This document shows, in pieces, positions 55,412-63,952 of a stretch of 64,000 nt of DNA; positions within the stretch are counted from its first letter, which is position 1; the number at the start of each line of letters is the position of its first letter. The notes under the pieces are model-generated. The model did no database searches, was not told the origin of the DNA, and worked only from the letters and a program-made list of their open reading frames with translations. The stretch is from G963663775 sp963664255. Lineage in GTDB: Bacteria > Bacillota > Clostridia > Oscillospirales > Butyricicoccaceae. The DNA lies in NCBI GenBank assembly GCA_963664255.1, contig OY760938.1, positions 1,674,001 to 1,738,000 of the forward strand. Direction: 5' to 3'. A program made the position numbers and the translations under genes.

Positions 55412-56716
55412 ATGAAAAAACGAGTATACACAGCGTTTTTAGCGATTTTTCTGATAATTTCGATGTCATCGACCATGTTTGCGGCATCCATCGTCCCGAC
55501 AGAGGAGCAGATGCGCGGGGTGTGGGTGGCTTCGGTATATCATTTGGATTATCCGACAAAGGAAACGACCAATGCGCCAACGCTGAAAGCAGAGGCGGAC
55601 AGCATTTTGGACGGTGCGGCAGCCATGGGGCTGAATGCGATTTTTTTGCAGGTACGGCCTTCTTCGGATGCGCTGTACGCATCGGATATTTTCCCATGGA
55701 GCGTGTATTTGACGGGCACGCAGGGCACGGCACCGTCTGACGGCTTTGACCCGCTGACCTATTGGATTGACGGTGCTCATGCGCGTGGGTTAGAGCTGCA
55801 CGCATGGATAAATCCCTATCGCATTACCAAGCAGAAAGACACGGAGTGGAACGCCTTGGCGGCAAGCAATCCTGCAAAGCTGCATCCGGAATGGGTAAAG
55901 CAGTATAAGGATGGCAATTACTATTATGACCCAGGCATTCCGCAGGTGCGCCAGCTGGTTGTAGATGGTGTGCAGGAAATTCTGAATCATTATGCGGTGG
56001 ATGGCATTCACATGGATGATTATTTTTATCCGGGCACAGATTTTGATGATGCCGCATCCTATGCGACCTATGGTGCAGGCTATAGTGACATTGGGGACTG
56101 GCGCCGCGAGAATGTCAATCTGCTGGTGCGGGCGGTCAATCAGGCGGTGCATGCCAAAAGCGCCGATTTGGCATTTGGCATCAGTCCGGCAGGCGTTTGG
56201 GCAAACAAAAGCAGCAATTCGCGCGGCAGTGATACGAACGGCGGATATGAGTCCTACTATGCATGTTATGCAGACAGCTTGGGTTGGATTCAAGAGGGTT
56301 GCATTGATTATATTGTGCCGCAGATTTATTGGCAGATTGGGCATCCTGCGGCGGACTATGCAACGCTGGTTGATTGGTGGTCGGATGCGGTCAGCGGCAG
56401 CGATGTGAAGCTATATATCGGAGAAGCCGCATATAAATGTGATGATGCCGAACAGGGCGCGGTTTGGCAGGGCAGCACAGAAATTTTGAAGCATTTGCAG
56501 TTTTGCCAAGACCGACAGGCGGTCAGCGGACAGATTTATTTTCGGTATGGTTCGCTGCAGTCGGTAACAGGTCTGTGCAGTGCTGTGAGCAATTACTATG
56601 CAGCGCAGCCGGCAGGTGCAGATACCATCGATGCGGAAGATGCGCAGCAAATCGGCACAGCATCCATCGGGTATCTGCAAACGCTGCTGTTGTTTTTCAC
56701 TTCAATCATTCGATAA
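55412..56716 (+). CDS. exported glycoside hydrolase-like protein (GHL10/DUF187)
   Basis: 434 residues. Signal peptide (about 1-24). GHL10 TIM-barrel signature: MRGVWVASVYHLDYPTK, GLNAIFLQVRPSSDALYASD, GLELHAWINPYRI, DPGIPQVRQLVVDGVQEIL, VDGIHMDDYFYP, LAFGISPAGVWANKSSN and DYIVPQIYWQIGH. These proteins are thought to act on cell-wall or exopolysaccharide glycans. First of a + strand run 55.4-59.3 kb. Confidence 0.88.
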   Translation: MKKRVYTAFLAIFLIISMSSTMFAASIVPTEEQMRGVWVASVYHLDYPTKETTNAPTLKAEADSILDGAAAMGLNAIFLQVRPSSDALYASDIFPWSVYLTGTQGTAPSDGFDPLTYWIDGAHARGLELHAWINPYRITKQKDTEWNALAASNPAKLHPEWVKQYKDGNYYYDPGIPQVRQLVVDGVQEILNHYAVDGIHMDDYFYPGTDFDDAASYATYGAGYSDIGDWRRENVNLLVRAVNQAVHAKSADLAFGISPAGVWANKSSNSRGSDTNGGYESYYACYADSLGWIQEGCIDYIVPQIYWQIGHPAADYATLVDWWSDAVSGSDVKLYIGEAAYKCDDAEQGAVWQGSTEILKHLQFCQDRQAVSGQIYFRYGSLQSVTGLCSAVSNYYAAQPAGADTIDAEDAQQIGTASIGYLQTLLLFFTSIIR

Positions 56717-56753
56717 TACAGGCGATAAACCGTTGACCAAAAGAAGGATTTTC

Positions 56754-57470
56754 ATGGAACTGATATTTGCAGAGCAGCGTATGCTCAACTTCAATCATAT
56801 TGACAATCATGGCATTGCACGCCCGTCCGCGGCATTTGATTTGATGCAGGAGATTGCCACAAGTCATGGGCTGCAAATGGGCGTGGATAAAGACACATTA
56901 GGCGTGCTTTGGGTACTGTCCCGTATGCACGTGCGGCAAATGCGCCCGCTCTATGCCGAAGAATCCCTGCGTGTACAGACCACATTTGATGGTCTGCGCG
57001 GCATCAACTGGTGCCGTGTGTTCTCCATTTTTGTGGGGGAAGAGCAGGTGGCGACGGCGCGTTCCAGCTGGGTGATGCTCGACCCGCAGACGCACCACAT
57101 GGTGCGCCCCAAAAGCTTTGCCGTGACAGCAGAACTACCAGTGTTGGGCAAGGATTATGAAATTCCCGGCAAGCTTGCCTGCGACACCACTGCACTGCAC
57201 CATGTGCATCGGGTACGATACAGCGATTTGGACCGTAACGGACATTTGAACAATGTGCGGATTGTAGACATCATCGCAGACGGCTTGGAGTTTGAACAGA
57301 TGCAGCATCGTTTTATTCGAGAAATGCAGGTCAATTATCTGGCGGAGTGTGTCTGCGGGGAAGAAATTGCGCTTTCCGTGGGAGAAGGCACCGATGGGTT
57401 GCACTATGTATTTGGGCAGGCAGATGGAGCCGTTAAATTTGAAGCAGCGGCAAAAATTGCCGCATACTAA
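56754..57470 (+). CDS. acyl-ACP thioesterase (FatA/FatB-like)
   Basis: 238 residues from MELIFAEQRMLNFNH. Two hotdog domains: the N-terminal one has DLMQEIATSHGLQMG and VLSRMHVRQMRPLYAEESL, and the C-terminal one starts with RVRYSDLDRNGHLNNVRIVDI, the catalytic-loop signature (Asp, Asn-His). It releases fatty acids from acyl-carrier protein. AGAAGGA lies near the start; an open frame upstream overlaps the GHL10 gene and is rejected. Confidence 0.87.
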   Translation: MELIFAEQRMLNFNHIDNHGIARPSAAFDLMQEIATSHGLQMGVDKDTLGVLWVLSRMHVRQMRPLYAEESLRVQTTFDGLRGINWCRVFSIFVGEEQVATARSSWVMLDPQTHHMVRPKSFAVTAELPVLGKDYEIPGKLACDTTALHHVHRVRYSDLDRNGHLNNVRIVDIIADGLEFEQMQHRFIREMQVNYLAECVCGEEIALSVGEGTDGLHYVFGQADGAVKFEAAAKIAAY

Positions 57471-57543
57471 AAATCGGTTTGGCAAGAGAAAATGCAGGGG
57501 TTAACGTCCACGGAGAGGCTGTCGGAGAAAGGAGCGATGTGCT

Positions 57544-57861
57544 ATGAAAGAACTTCTCGAAGAAGCACGGGAGATTTTGGAAGGTGTTTTGCAGCATTGC
57601 AGCCCCATAAAGGTGCTGCAATATGGGGAAAAGTATGTAAGCTGTACCCAAAAACTCAAATCCATCAATATCTGTATCATTTTGTCCGAGGAAGACAAGC
57701 AGGATTTGCTCTGCAAGCTGTATTTGAGCATTGATGCGACGATTCCATTCCAGCTGTTGCTATATACAATCGCGGAATGGGAGGAGATGACGCAGGACAC
57801 GGCAAGCTATGCTTCCATGATTGCAGGAAGGGGGACTGTGATATATGAGAAGAACACATAG
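57544..57861 (+). CDS. degenerate MNT-type nucleotidyltransferase-like protein
   Basis: 105 residues behind AAAGGAGCG. It sits just before a HEPN protein, the standard MNT-HEPN order. The N-terminal half follows the MNT pattern (helix, then VLQYGEKYVSCTQKLKSINICIIL) where active enzymes have L(F)GS-x-ARG and SDIDLLV. Here Gly-Ser is replaced by YG-E and the DxD of SDID by N-x-C, so it lacks the catalytic aspartates. Likely a non-catalytic partner or antitoxin. The identification rests on context and pattern and is moderate. Confidence 0.6.
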   Translation: MKELLEEAREILEGVLQHCSPIKVLQYGEKYVSCTQKLKSINICIILSEEDKQDLLCKLYLSIDATIPFQLLLYTIAEWEEMTQDTASYASMIAGRGTVIYEKNT

Positions 57862-58285
57862 AGGCGGCGCTGACAGTATGTATTATTACAAATGGCTTGA
57901 CAAAGCGTTGTTTGATTTGCAGGCCGCCCGCATTTTGCTGACATGGGATGGGGATATTCAGAATGTTGCATTTCATTGCCAGCAAAGCATTGAAAAGGCA
58001 CTAAAAGGGTATCTTTTGTTCAAAACCGGCAAGCATTTTGATGGGCATAACCTGACCTATTTGTGTCGGCAGGCGGCACAGCAAGACAGTATGTTTCTGG
58101 AATATTTGGATGAAAGTGCGTCGCTCAACAATCTGTATATTGAAACACGCTACCCCACCGATTTGCCGTTTGAGTTAAGCGAAGCGCAGGTGGGCGCCAT
58201 GCTGGCAATGACAGAGCAGATGTTTTCTGCCATTCGCAACGAGCTGTATGTCAGTGGCAGACCCCACAAAATCGCATCGAAATAA
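57845..58285 (+). CDS. HEPN domain protein
   Basis: 146 residues; start at MRRTHRGGADS behind AGGAAGGGGG, overlapping the previous gene by 17 nt. MYYYKWLDKA at 57878 is another possible start. HEPN signature: helix LDKALFDLQAARILL, FHCQQSIEKALKGYLLF, HNLTYLCRQA, and LNNLYIETRYPTDLP. The usual RNase motif R-x4-6-H is not obvious: Arg is followed by YP. HEPN partners act as toxins (HepT) or as nucleic-acid-binding proteins; which applies is unknown. Confidence 0.8.
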   Translation: MRRTHRGGADSMYYYKWLDKALFDLQAARILLTWDGDIQNVAFHCQQSIEKALKGYLLFKTGKHFDGHNLTYLCRQAAQQDSMFLEYLDESASLNNLYIETRYPTDLPFELSEAQVGAMLAMTEQMFSAIRNELYVSGRPHKIASK

Positions 58286-58304
58286 GGAACATCGAGGAAA
58301 ACGC

Positions 58305-59255
58305 ATGGTAGGAAGATTTGCACCGTCACCGAGCGGGCGGATGCACGCAGGGAATATTTTATGTGCGCTCGCCGCATGGCTGAGCGTACGCTCCCAAGCG
58401 GGGCGTATGATTTTGCGCATTGAGGATTTGGACCCACAACGCTGTAAAACCATCTATGCGGTGCAAATGGAAGAGGATTTGCGATGGCTTGGCTTAGATT
58501 GGGATGAGGGCGGTCTGGAGGGCGGCGAACAGTATCGCCAGAGCCAAAGCACAGCACGCTATGCGGCGGCATTTGCACAGCTTGCCGCACAGGGCTTGAC
58601 CTATCCGTGCTTTTGCACGCGTGCCGCACTGCATACGGCAAGTGCACCACATGGTACGGATGGACAGCTGATTTATGCGGGTACGTGCCGTGATTTGTCC
58701 GCTGGAGAAGTGAAAGAACAAGCCAAACGCCGCGCACCCGCGATGCGACTGCGTGTGCCAAACCAGACCATTTCGTTTACGGATGGATTATACGGTGCAT
58801 ATACCGAACCGCTGGCGCAGGCGTGCAGCGACATTGTACTGCGGCGTGCAGATGGGGTGTATGCGTATCAGTTGGCGGTTGTGGTGGATGATGCACAGAT
58901 GGGCGTCACCGAGGTGGTGCGCGGACGGGATTTGCTGGACTCTACCCCGCGGCAGTTATATTTGTACGCGCTTTTGGGATGGAAACCGCCGTCTTTTTTG
59001 CATATCCCGCTGCTTTGCGCACCGGATGGACGCAGACTTGCGAAACGCGACCAAGATTTGGATATGGGCGTACTGCGGCGCAATTATCCAAATGCCGCGC
59101 CGTTGCTTGGGAAGTTGGCATATTTGCTGGGGCTATTGCCGCGCCCAGAGGCACTGACCGCGCAGGAGTTGATTTCGTGCTATGCGACATCGAAGCTTGT
59201 GCGGCAGGATATTGTGCTGAAAAAAGAGCAGTATCAGGACTTGAGCGGCGTATAG
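58305..59255 (+). CDS. gluQ: glutamyl-Q tRNA(Asp) synthetase
   Basis: 316 residues from MVGRFAPSPSGRMHAGN, with GAGGAAAA upstream. It is a truncated glutamyl-tRNA synthetase without an anticodon-binding domain that attaches glutamate to queuosine of tRNA-Asp. HIGH-like PSPSGRMHAGN, LRIEDLDPQRC, zinc-site Cys (YPCFCTRAAL, AGTCRDL), DDAQMGVTEVVRGRDLL and KRDQDLDMG (KMSKS-like position) are present. It follows the HEPN gene by 19 nt. The queuosine pathway would be needed elsewhere in the genome. Confidence 0.9.
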   Translation: MVGRFAPSPSGRMHAGNILCALAAWLSVRSQAGRMILRIEDLDPQRCKTIYAVQMEEDLRWLGLDWDEGGLEGGEQYRQSQSTARYAAAFAQLAAQGLTYPCFCTRAALHTASAPHGTDGQLIYAGTCRDLSAGEVKEQAKRRAPAMRLRVPNQTISFTDGLYGAYTEPLAQACSDIVLRRADGVYAYQLAVVVDDAQMGVTEVVRGRDLLDSTPRQLYLYALLGWKPPSFLHIPLLCAPDGRRLAKRDQDLDMGVLRRNYPNAAPLLGKLAYLLGLLPRPEALTAQELISCYATSKLVRQDIVLKKEQYQDLSGV

Positions 59256-59261
59256 GCGCGG

Positions 59262-59303
59262 AAAAGGCGTATATCCGATATGTATGGATATACGCCTTTT
59301 TTC
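59262..59303. terminator. bidirectional terminator
   Basis: AAAAGGCGTATATCC pairs with GGATATACGCCTTTT, T runs on both strands. It lies between convergent gluQ and the acetate transporter gene. Confidence 0.87.
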
Positions 59304-59348
59304 ATAGTGCATTTCGCCCTCATCCGAGCAGAGGAAGGGGAGAAGCGA

Positions 59349-59912
59349 TTATAGCGGAAGAATGGTCTTTTTAAATTCTGCATTGATGATTTGTCCAAGG
59401 CTGCCATAAACCGCAGAAGCACCACAGAAGATGCCGACCCAACCCGCGAGCAATTTGATAGAAGCCGAACCGGTGAAATCCGCTGCGGAAAGCAAAAAGA
59501 ACAAAATGGTCAGGGTGAGGAACACGACTTGCGACGCACGGTTGTGCTTGAGCGTGCCGATGAACATTGCTGCGGTAAAGATACCCCAGAACAGCAGATA
59601 GAAGCCCATGCTGGTTTCGTCTGCGGGTTCGATATTTGGGAAAGGATTGGTCCAAATCAGAACCAGTGACCACCAAAAGAAGCCGTAAGCGGTGAATGCG
59701 GTCGCGCCGAAAGCATTGCCTTTTTTGAACTCCATAATGCCGGCAATGATTTGTGCTGCACCGCCAAGGCATAACCCCATGGCTAAAATTACAACAGACA
59801 GCGGGATAATCTGCGCATTGTGCAGATTCAGCAAAAGGGTCGTCATGCCAAAGCCCAACAGGCCAAGGGGTCCGGGGTTTGCAATAGCGGTTTCCATTTT
59901 TTCGGTCGACAT
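59349..59912 (-). CDS. acetate/succinate transporter (GPR1/FUN34/YaaH family)
   Basis: 187 residues from MSTEKMETAIANPGPLG behind GGAGG. The family signature NPGPLGLLGFGMTTLLLNLHN opens the first helix; GAAQIIAGIMEFKKGNAFGATAF and GFFWW follow. Six helices, SatP type; transports acetate or related monocarboxylates. A longer open frame upstream has no ribosome site and overlaps the ClC promoter region. Confidence 0.9.
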   Translation of the reverse strand: MSTEKMETAIANPGPLGLLGFGMTTLLLNLHNAQIIPLSVVILAMGLCLGGAAQIIAGIMEFKKGNAFGATAFTAYGFFWWSLVLIWTNPFPNIEPADETSMGFYLLFWGIFTAAMFIGTLKHNRASQVVFLTLTILFFLLSAADFTGSASIKLLAGWVGIFCGASAVYGSLGQIINAEFKKTILPL

Positions 59913-60050
59913 AAAATCCTCCAATAATCTCTTTAATAGAATGCCTATAGATGATAGCATAAACCCTTGCAATATGCAACATAAAAATGCAAAGCAATCG
60001 TGCGCAGGGTATGGTGCTGTGCAAAGTTCTGAAAAAGCACGGGGGCTCAT

Positions 60051-60079
60051 TTGCGTATCGTGTATCGATGTGCTATAAT
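60051..60079 (+). promoter_or_regulatory. promoter of the ClC gene
   Basis: TTGCGT (60051-60056), 17 bp, TATAAT (60074-60079), with a TG extension (TGCTATAAT). Confidence 0.75.
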
Positions 60080-60124
60080 TTTTATGAAGAAAAAATAAGG
60101 ATAGGTGACTTAGGAGGGAGAAAA

Positions 60125-61687
60125 TTGGAGGAAAAGAACCGGTCAAAGGTGTACAAAATACTTTCCAGCTTAAACAAAATTAAATGGAGCATTGCGCTGA
60201 AGGGCTTGCTTTCCGGTGCACTTGCGGGCTTTTTGGTGGTGCTGTATCGGTTGGGCATTGAGTTCGGTACGGAAAAAACGATGGAAATCTATGCGTTTCT
60301 GCGCATACATCCCATCATGATTGTGCCATGGCTGGCGGTGATTGCGGCGGCAGGCTTGTTAATTGCATGGCTTGTGAAGTTAGAGCCGATGGCGACAGGC
60401 AGCGGCATCCCGCAGGTGGAAGGCTTGGTGCTGTATGGGATGAAAATTAAGTGGTATACCATCTTAGGGGTTCGATTTGTTGCAGGATTTCTATCTTCTT
60501 TTTTTGGGCTTTCCCTTGGTCGAGAAGGTCCATCCATTCAAATCGGTGCAGCAGCCAGCCAATCCTTGGCAGAGCGCGTGAGCAAAAATAAGCTGGAGGA
60601 AAATTATCTGATTACGGGCGGTGCGGCGGCAGGTCTTTCTGCGGCATTCAATGCGCCGTTATCCGGCATGATTTTCGCACTGGAGGAAGTGCATCGCAGT
60701 TTTTCCGGATTGATTTTGCTGGCGGCAACCACCGCATCTTTAACCGCGGACATCGTTTCCAAATATTTTTTCGGGCTGACACCAGTCTTGAATTTCGTCA
60801 GCACGCCGCAAATGCCGCAGTCGCTGTATATTTGGCTCATTCCATTGGGACTCACCGCGGGTTTGGTGGGTTCACTCATGAACAAAGCCCTGTTGGCGTT
60901 TCAAACCGCTTATGAAAAAATACCCACAATGCTGCGTCCTTGTGTGGCACTGCTCATTGCATTGCCGTGTGGGCTGCTGCTGCCAAGCGTTTTGGGCGGC
61001 GGACAAGGCTTGATTCATTTGGCAGAAAATGCCAACATCAGCTTGTATGTTTTGCTGGGTTATTTGGTGGTTAAGTTTCTCTTTACTTGCATTTGCTTTG
61101 GCAGTGGCACGCCGGGCGGCATTTTTTTGCCGATTCTTTCGGTTGGCGCATTGGCGGGGAGCATTTTGGGCGTAATCGCAACACAGTTTGGGATGCCGAC
61201 GGCATACATACCCGATTTCGCAATTTGTGCGATGGCAGGCACCTTGTCCGGCTCCGTAAAAGCACCGATTACCAGCATTCTGCTTGCCACCGAAATGACA
61301 GGCTCTTTGGTGCACCTGCTTCCGGTGGCGGCTTGTTCGTTCATTGCCCTGCTGTTGTCGGATATTCTCAAGGTCACGCCGATTTATGAAGCACTGCTGG
61401 AGCGTATTGTTGCAAAAAACGGGAAAGCGGTTGTCAATGATAAACGAGGCGGACTGCTTGAAATTCCAGTGGAATTTGGAAGCGATGTGTCTGATAAAAA
61501 AATCAAAGAGGTAGACTGGCCGCAGGGAATCCTCGTGGTCGGCATTCACCGAGGGGATTTGGACATTGTGCCAAATGGCAATACGGTCATATCTCCAGGG
61601 GATTATTTAGTGATTATGTCCAGTGAATGCACCTATGCAAAAATCAATATGGATTTGCGGGGGTTGTGTCATACCAAGTCGGAGTAG
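60125..61687 (+). CDS. ClC-type chloride channel / antiporter with TrkA-C domain
   Basis: 520 residues from TTG (LEEKNRSKVYK) behind AGGAGGGAG. Twelve or so hydrophobic helices. Signature loops GSGIPQVE (about 92), GREGPSIQIGA (about 131, with the gating glutamate of H+/Cl- exchangers), and GTPGGIFLPIL. The C-terminal 80 residues (VEFGSDVSDKKIKEVDWPQGILVVGI..., NGNTVISPGDYLVIMSS) form a TrkA-C/RCK_C domain, which usually binds a ligand for control. Cytosolic Cl-/H+ handling, as in acid stress, is the likely role. Confidence 0.93.
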   Translation: MEEKNRSKVYKILSSLNKIKWSIALKGLLSGALAGFLVVLYRLGIEFGTEKTMEIYAFLRIHPIMIVPWLAVIAAAGLLIAWLVKLEPMATGSGIPQVEGLVLYGMKIKWYTILGVRFVAGFLSSFFGLSLGREGPSIQIGAAASQSLAERVSKNKLEENYLITGGAAAGLSAAFNAPLSGMIFALEEVHRSFSGLILLAATTASLTADIVSKYFFGLTPVLNFVSTPQMPQSLYIWLIPLGLTAGLVGSLMNKALLAFQTAYEKIPTMLRPCVALLIALPCGLLLPSVLGGGQGLIHLAENANISLYVLLGYLVVKFLFTCICFGSGTPGGIFLPILSVGALAGSILGVIATQFGMPTAYIPDFAICAMAGTLSGSVKAPITSILLATEMTGSLVHLLPVAACSFIALLLSDILKVTPIYEALLERIVAKNGKAVVNDKRGGLLEIPVEFGSDVSDKKIKEVDWPQGILVVGIHRGDLDIVPNGNTVISPGDYLVIMSSECTYAKINMDLRGLCHTKSE

Positions 61688-61738
61688 GTATTTAACAGGT
61701 AGGACATTGCGCAGCCATATCCTCTGCTATGCGTACAA

Positions 61739-61786
61739 CAGAACACCGCTATCACCGATGCAAGGGGGATGGCGGTGTTCTTTTTG
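61739..61786 (+). terminator. terminator of the ClC gene
   Basis: GAACACCGC (61741-61749) pairs with GCGGTGTTC (61772-61780), followed by TTTTT. Confidence 0.85.
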
Positions 61787-61894
61787 TATTGCACAAAGGC
61801 TGCGTCAAGCCGGGAACTTATGCATTATAAAGAGTAAACAAGCATCTTGATAAAAATTTTACAATGTAAGAAACGGCAAAATGCCGAAATGCTG

Positions 61895-61923
61895 TTGACG
61901 ATTGCGGGTTTGATTTGTATACT
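61895..61923 (+). promoter_or_regulatory. promoter of the hydrogenase-like sensor gene
   Basis: TTGACG (61895-61900), 17 bp, TATACT (61918-61923). About 130 nt of leader follows. Confidence 0.75.
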
Positions 61924-62060
61924 TAGTGTATAGTAAACAAGAAAAATAAGAGAATTTGTCTGTTTTTAAACGAAAAGCGTTTTGGGTGTTGTAAAATTAT
62001 ACAAAACAGATGCAACACAAAAGCGGCAGTATCAACACATCGGGATGGGGAGGAAAAAAT

Positions 62061-63938
62061 TTGAAGTCTGTGATTCGGGTGCAGGAAGACAAATGTGTGG
62101 GATGCAATAAATGCATTACCTATTGTCCGATTCAAGAAGCGAATATATCCTATTTGCTGGACGGCAAAAGCAAAACGCGCATAGACGAAGATAAGTGCAT
62201 CATGTGCGGCAAGTGTATCGAAGCGTGTGACCATGAAGCGCGGGATTATGAGGATGATACAGAAAAATTTATTCGAGATTTGAAAAGCGGCAAGGGGATT
62301 TCCGTGATTTCTGCCCCTGCCTTAAAAACCAATTATCAAGACTATAAAAAAATTCTGGGATATTTGAGCACTTTAGGGGTAAAGGATTTTTACGATGTAT
62401 CCTTTGGGGCGGACATCACGACGTGGGCATATTTGCGTGCGATTGAAAAATATGGGCTGGATTCCATTGTGGCACAGCCATGTCCCGCAGTTGTCAACTA
62501 TGTGCAAAAGCACCAGCAATCGATTTTGGACAAGCTCTCGCCAATTCATAGCCCGATGATGTGCATGGCGATTTATATTCGGAAGTATCTGAAAAAAACA
62601 GAAAATCTGGCGTTTCTTTCGCCTTGCATCGCGAAAACATCGGAAATACATGACCCCAACACAGATGGGCTCATTACCTACAATGTGACCTTTCAAAAGC
62701 TGATGGAGTACATTAAAAGCAATAAAATCAATTTATCTGCGTATGCTGACCAGTCCTTCACCCAGGCTGCGTATAGCCTTGGAGAGATTTACAGCCTGCC
62801 GGGTGGTTTGAAAGAAAACGTGTACCACTATGCCAAGGATGCATGGGTGAAGCAGGTGGAAGGGCAGGACCATGCATACCAGTATTTGGATGAATATAGC
62901 GACCGTGTGAAAAAAAAGAAGCAGACGCCGTTGCTTATCGATGTGTTGAATTGTCCGTTCGGCTGTAATTATGGAACGGGAACGAGCAAGGATGTGGATG
63001 TGACAGAAATTGAACGAGCAACCAATGCTTTGCGGCAAGGCAAGCTGGGAAAGTATAAGTCCAACCCGAAAAAACTGCTCAAGCACTTTGATAAAAAACT
63101 GAAGCTGGATGATTTTGTGCGAAAATATACGGCAGAGCGTGTCCGAAAATATGAAAAACCGCCTGCACGTGAACTGGAACACATCTATACACAAATGAAT
63201 AAAACCACGGCAGAATCGCGCACGAAAAATTGCAGTGCCTGTGGCTATGGCTCATGCGATGCTATGGCAGAGGCCATTTATCATGGATATAACCACAAAG
63301 AGAATTGCATGGAATACAATGTGTATGAATCGGAGCGGGAAAAGGTTCGGATTGAACAGCAAAATCAAGAAATTACCGTCATGAATGAAAAGAAGGCGGA
63401 AGAATATACGGCGCTCACGGGTACGGTGAACGATATTGTGTCATCCATCCAGCGCGTGTCCGGCGCGACACAGGAAAACACAAAGAATATCCATGATATT
63501 GCATCGGATATTGAACGTTTGCGCAGTATGCAGGATGAATTGGATTATAAAGTTGCTTATATCAAAGAGAATATCGTAAATTTTGGAACAGTAGCAACAG
63601 AGATTATCTCCATCGCAGAGCAAACCAATCTGCTGTCATTAAATGCGTCTATTGAAGCGGCGCGTGCAGGGGAGGCAGGAAAAAGCTTTTCTATTGTGGC
63701 GCAGGAAGTCAAGAATCTAGCGGAAAAATCCAAGGTAGCCGCAAACTCGACCAAGGAAGATGAAGAAAAACTGCTGTGTGACATCAATGAAATTGTGGGA
63801 ATCACAGAAAAAGTAAACCAAGAGATTTTGCGCGTCAATGAATTTATCACTGCAATTTTAAGCAATACCAATGAAATCGCGGCGGAATATCAAGATATTT
63901 CGCAAAATGCAAATTCATTGCTGCAAGCATATGAGTAA
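62061..63938 (+). CDS. [FeFe]-hydrogenase-like sensor fused to a chemoreceptor signalling domain
   Basis: 625 residues, start TTG (LKSVIRVQEDK) behind GGGGAGG; an open frame 17 codons upstream lacks a ribosome site. Order: two [4Fe-4S] motifs (CVGCNKCITYC, CIMCGKCIEAC); an H-cluster-like domain (about 70-330); a further Cys cluster NCSACGYGSCDAMAEAI...C (about 390-415); a coiled linker; and a methyl-accepting chemotaxis signalling helix pair (about 470-620) with TNLLSLNASIEAARAGEAG and SFSIVAQEVKNLAEKS. There is no membrane segment. The H-cluster signatures differ from catalytic enzymes: AQPCPAVV in place of TSCCPAW, SPCIAK for MPCxxK, and NCPFGCNYGTG for the third. It is probably a cytosolic redox or H2 sensor that signals to a CheA/CheW-like partner. 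Confidence 0.88.
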   Translation: MKSVIRVQEDKCVGCNKCITYCPIQEANISYLLDGKSKTRIDEDKCIMCGKCIEACDHEARDYEDDTEKFIRDLKSGKGISVISAPALKTNYQDYKKILGYLSTLGVKDFYDVSFGADITTWAYLRAIEKYGLDSIVAQPCPAVVNYVQKHQQSILDKLSPIHSPMMCMAIYIRKYLKKTENLAFLSPCIAKTSEIHDPNTDGLITYNVTFQKLMEYIKSNKINLSAYADQSFTQAAYSLGEIYSLPGGLKENVYHYAKDAWVKQVEGQDHAYQYLDEYSDRVKKKKQTPLLIDVLNCPFGCNYGTGTSKDVDVTEIERATNALRQGKLGKYKSNPKKLLKHFDKKLKLDDFVRKYTAERVRKYEKPPARELEHIYTQMNKTTAESRTKNCSACGYGSCDAMAEAIYHGYNHKENCMEYNVYESEREKVRIEQQNQEITVMNEKKAEEYTALTGTVNDIVSSIQRVSGATQENTKNIHDIASDIERLRSMQDELDYKVAYIKENIVNFGTVATEIISIAEQTNLLSLNASIEAARAGEAGKSFSIVAQEVKNLAEKSKVAANSTKEDEEKLLCDINEIVGITEKVNQEILRVNEFITAILSNTNEIAAEYQDISQNANSLLQAYE

Positions 63939-63952
63939 CGAGATTTAAACCA

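Larger units (their letters stand above)
61688..62060 (+). other. intergenic region before the hydrogenase-like sensor
   Basis: About 370 bp. It holds the terminator of the ClC gene, an 80-bp AT-rich stretch and the sensor promoter. No gene seen. Confidence 0.7.

Noticed and set aside
60000..60124. Fluoride riboswitch before the ClC gene
   Set aside because: The required conserved core is not present, and the channel has the ordinary GREGP gating loop.
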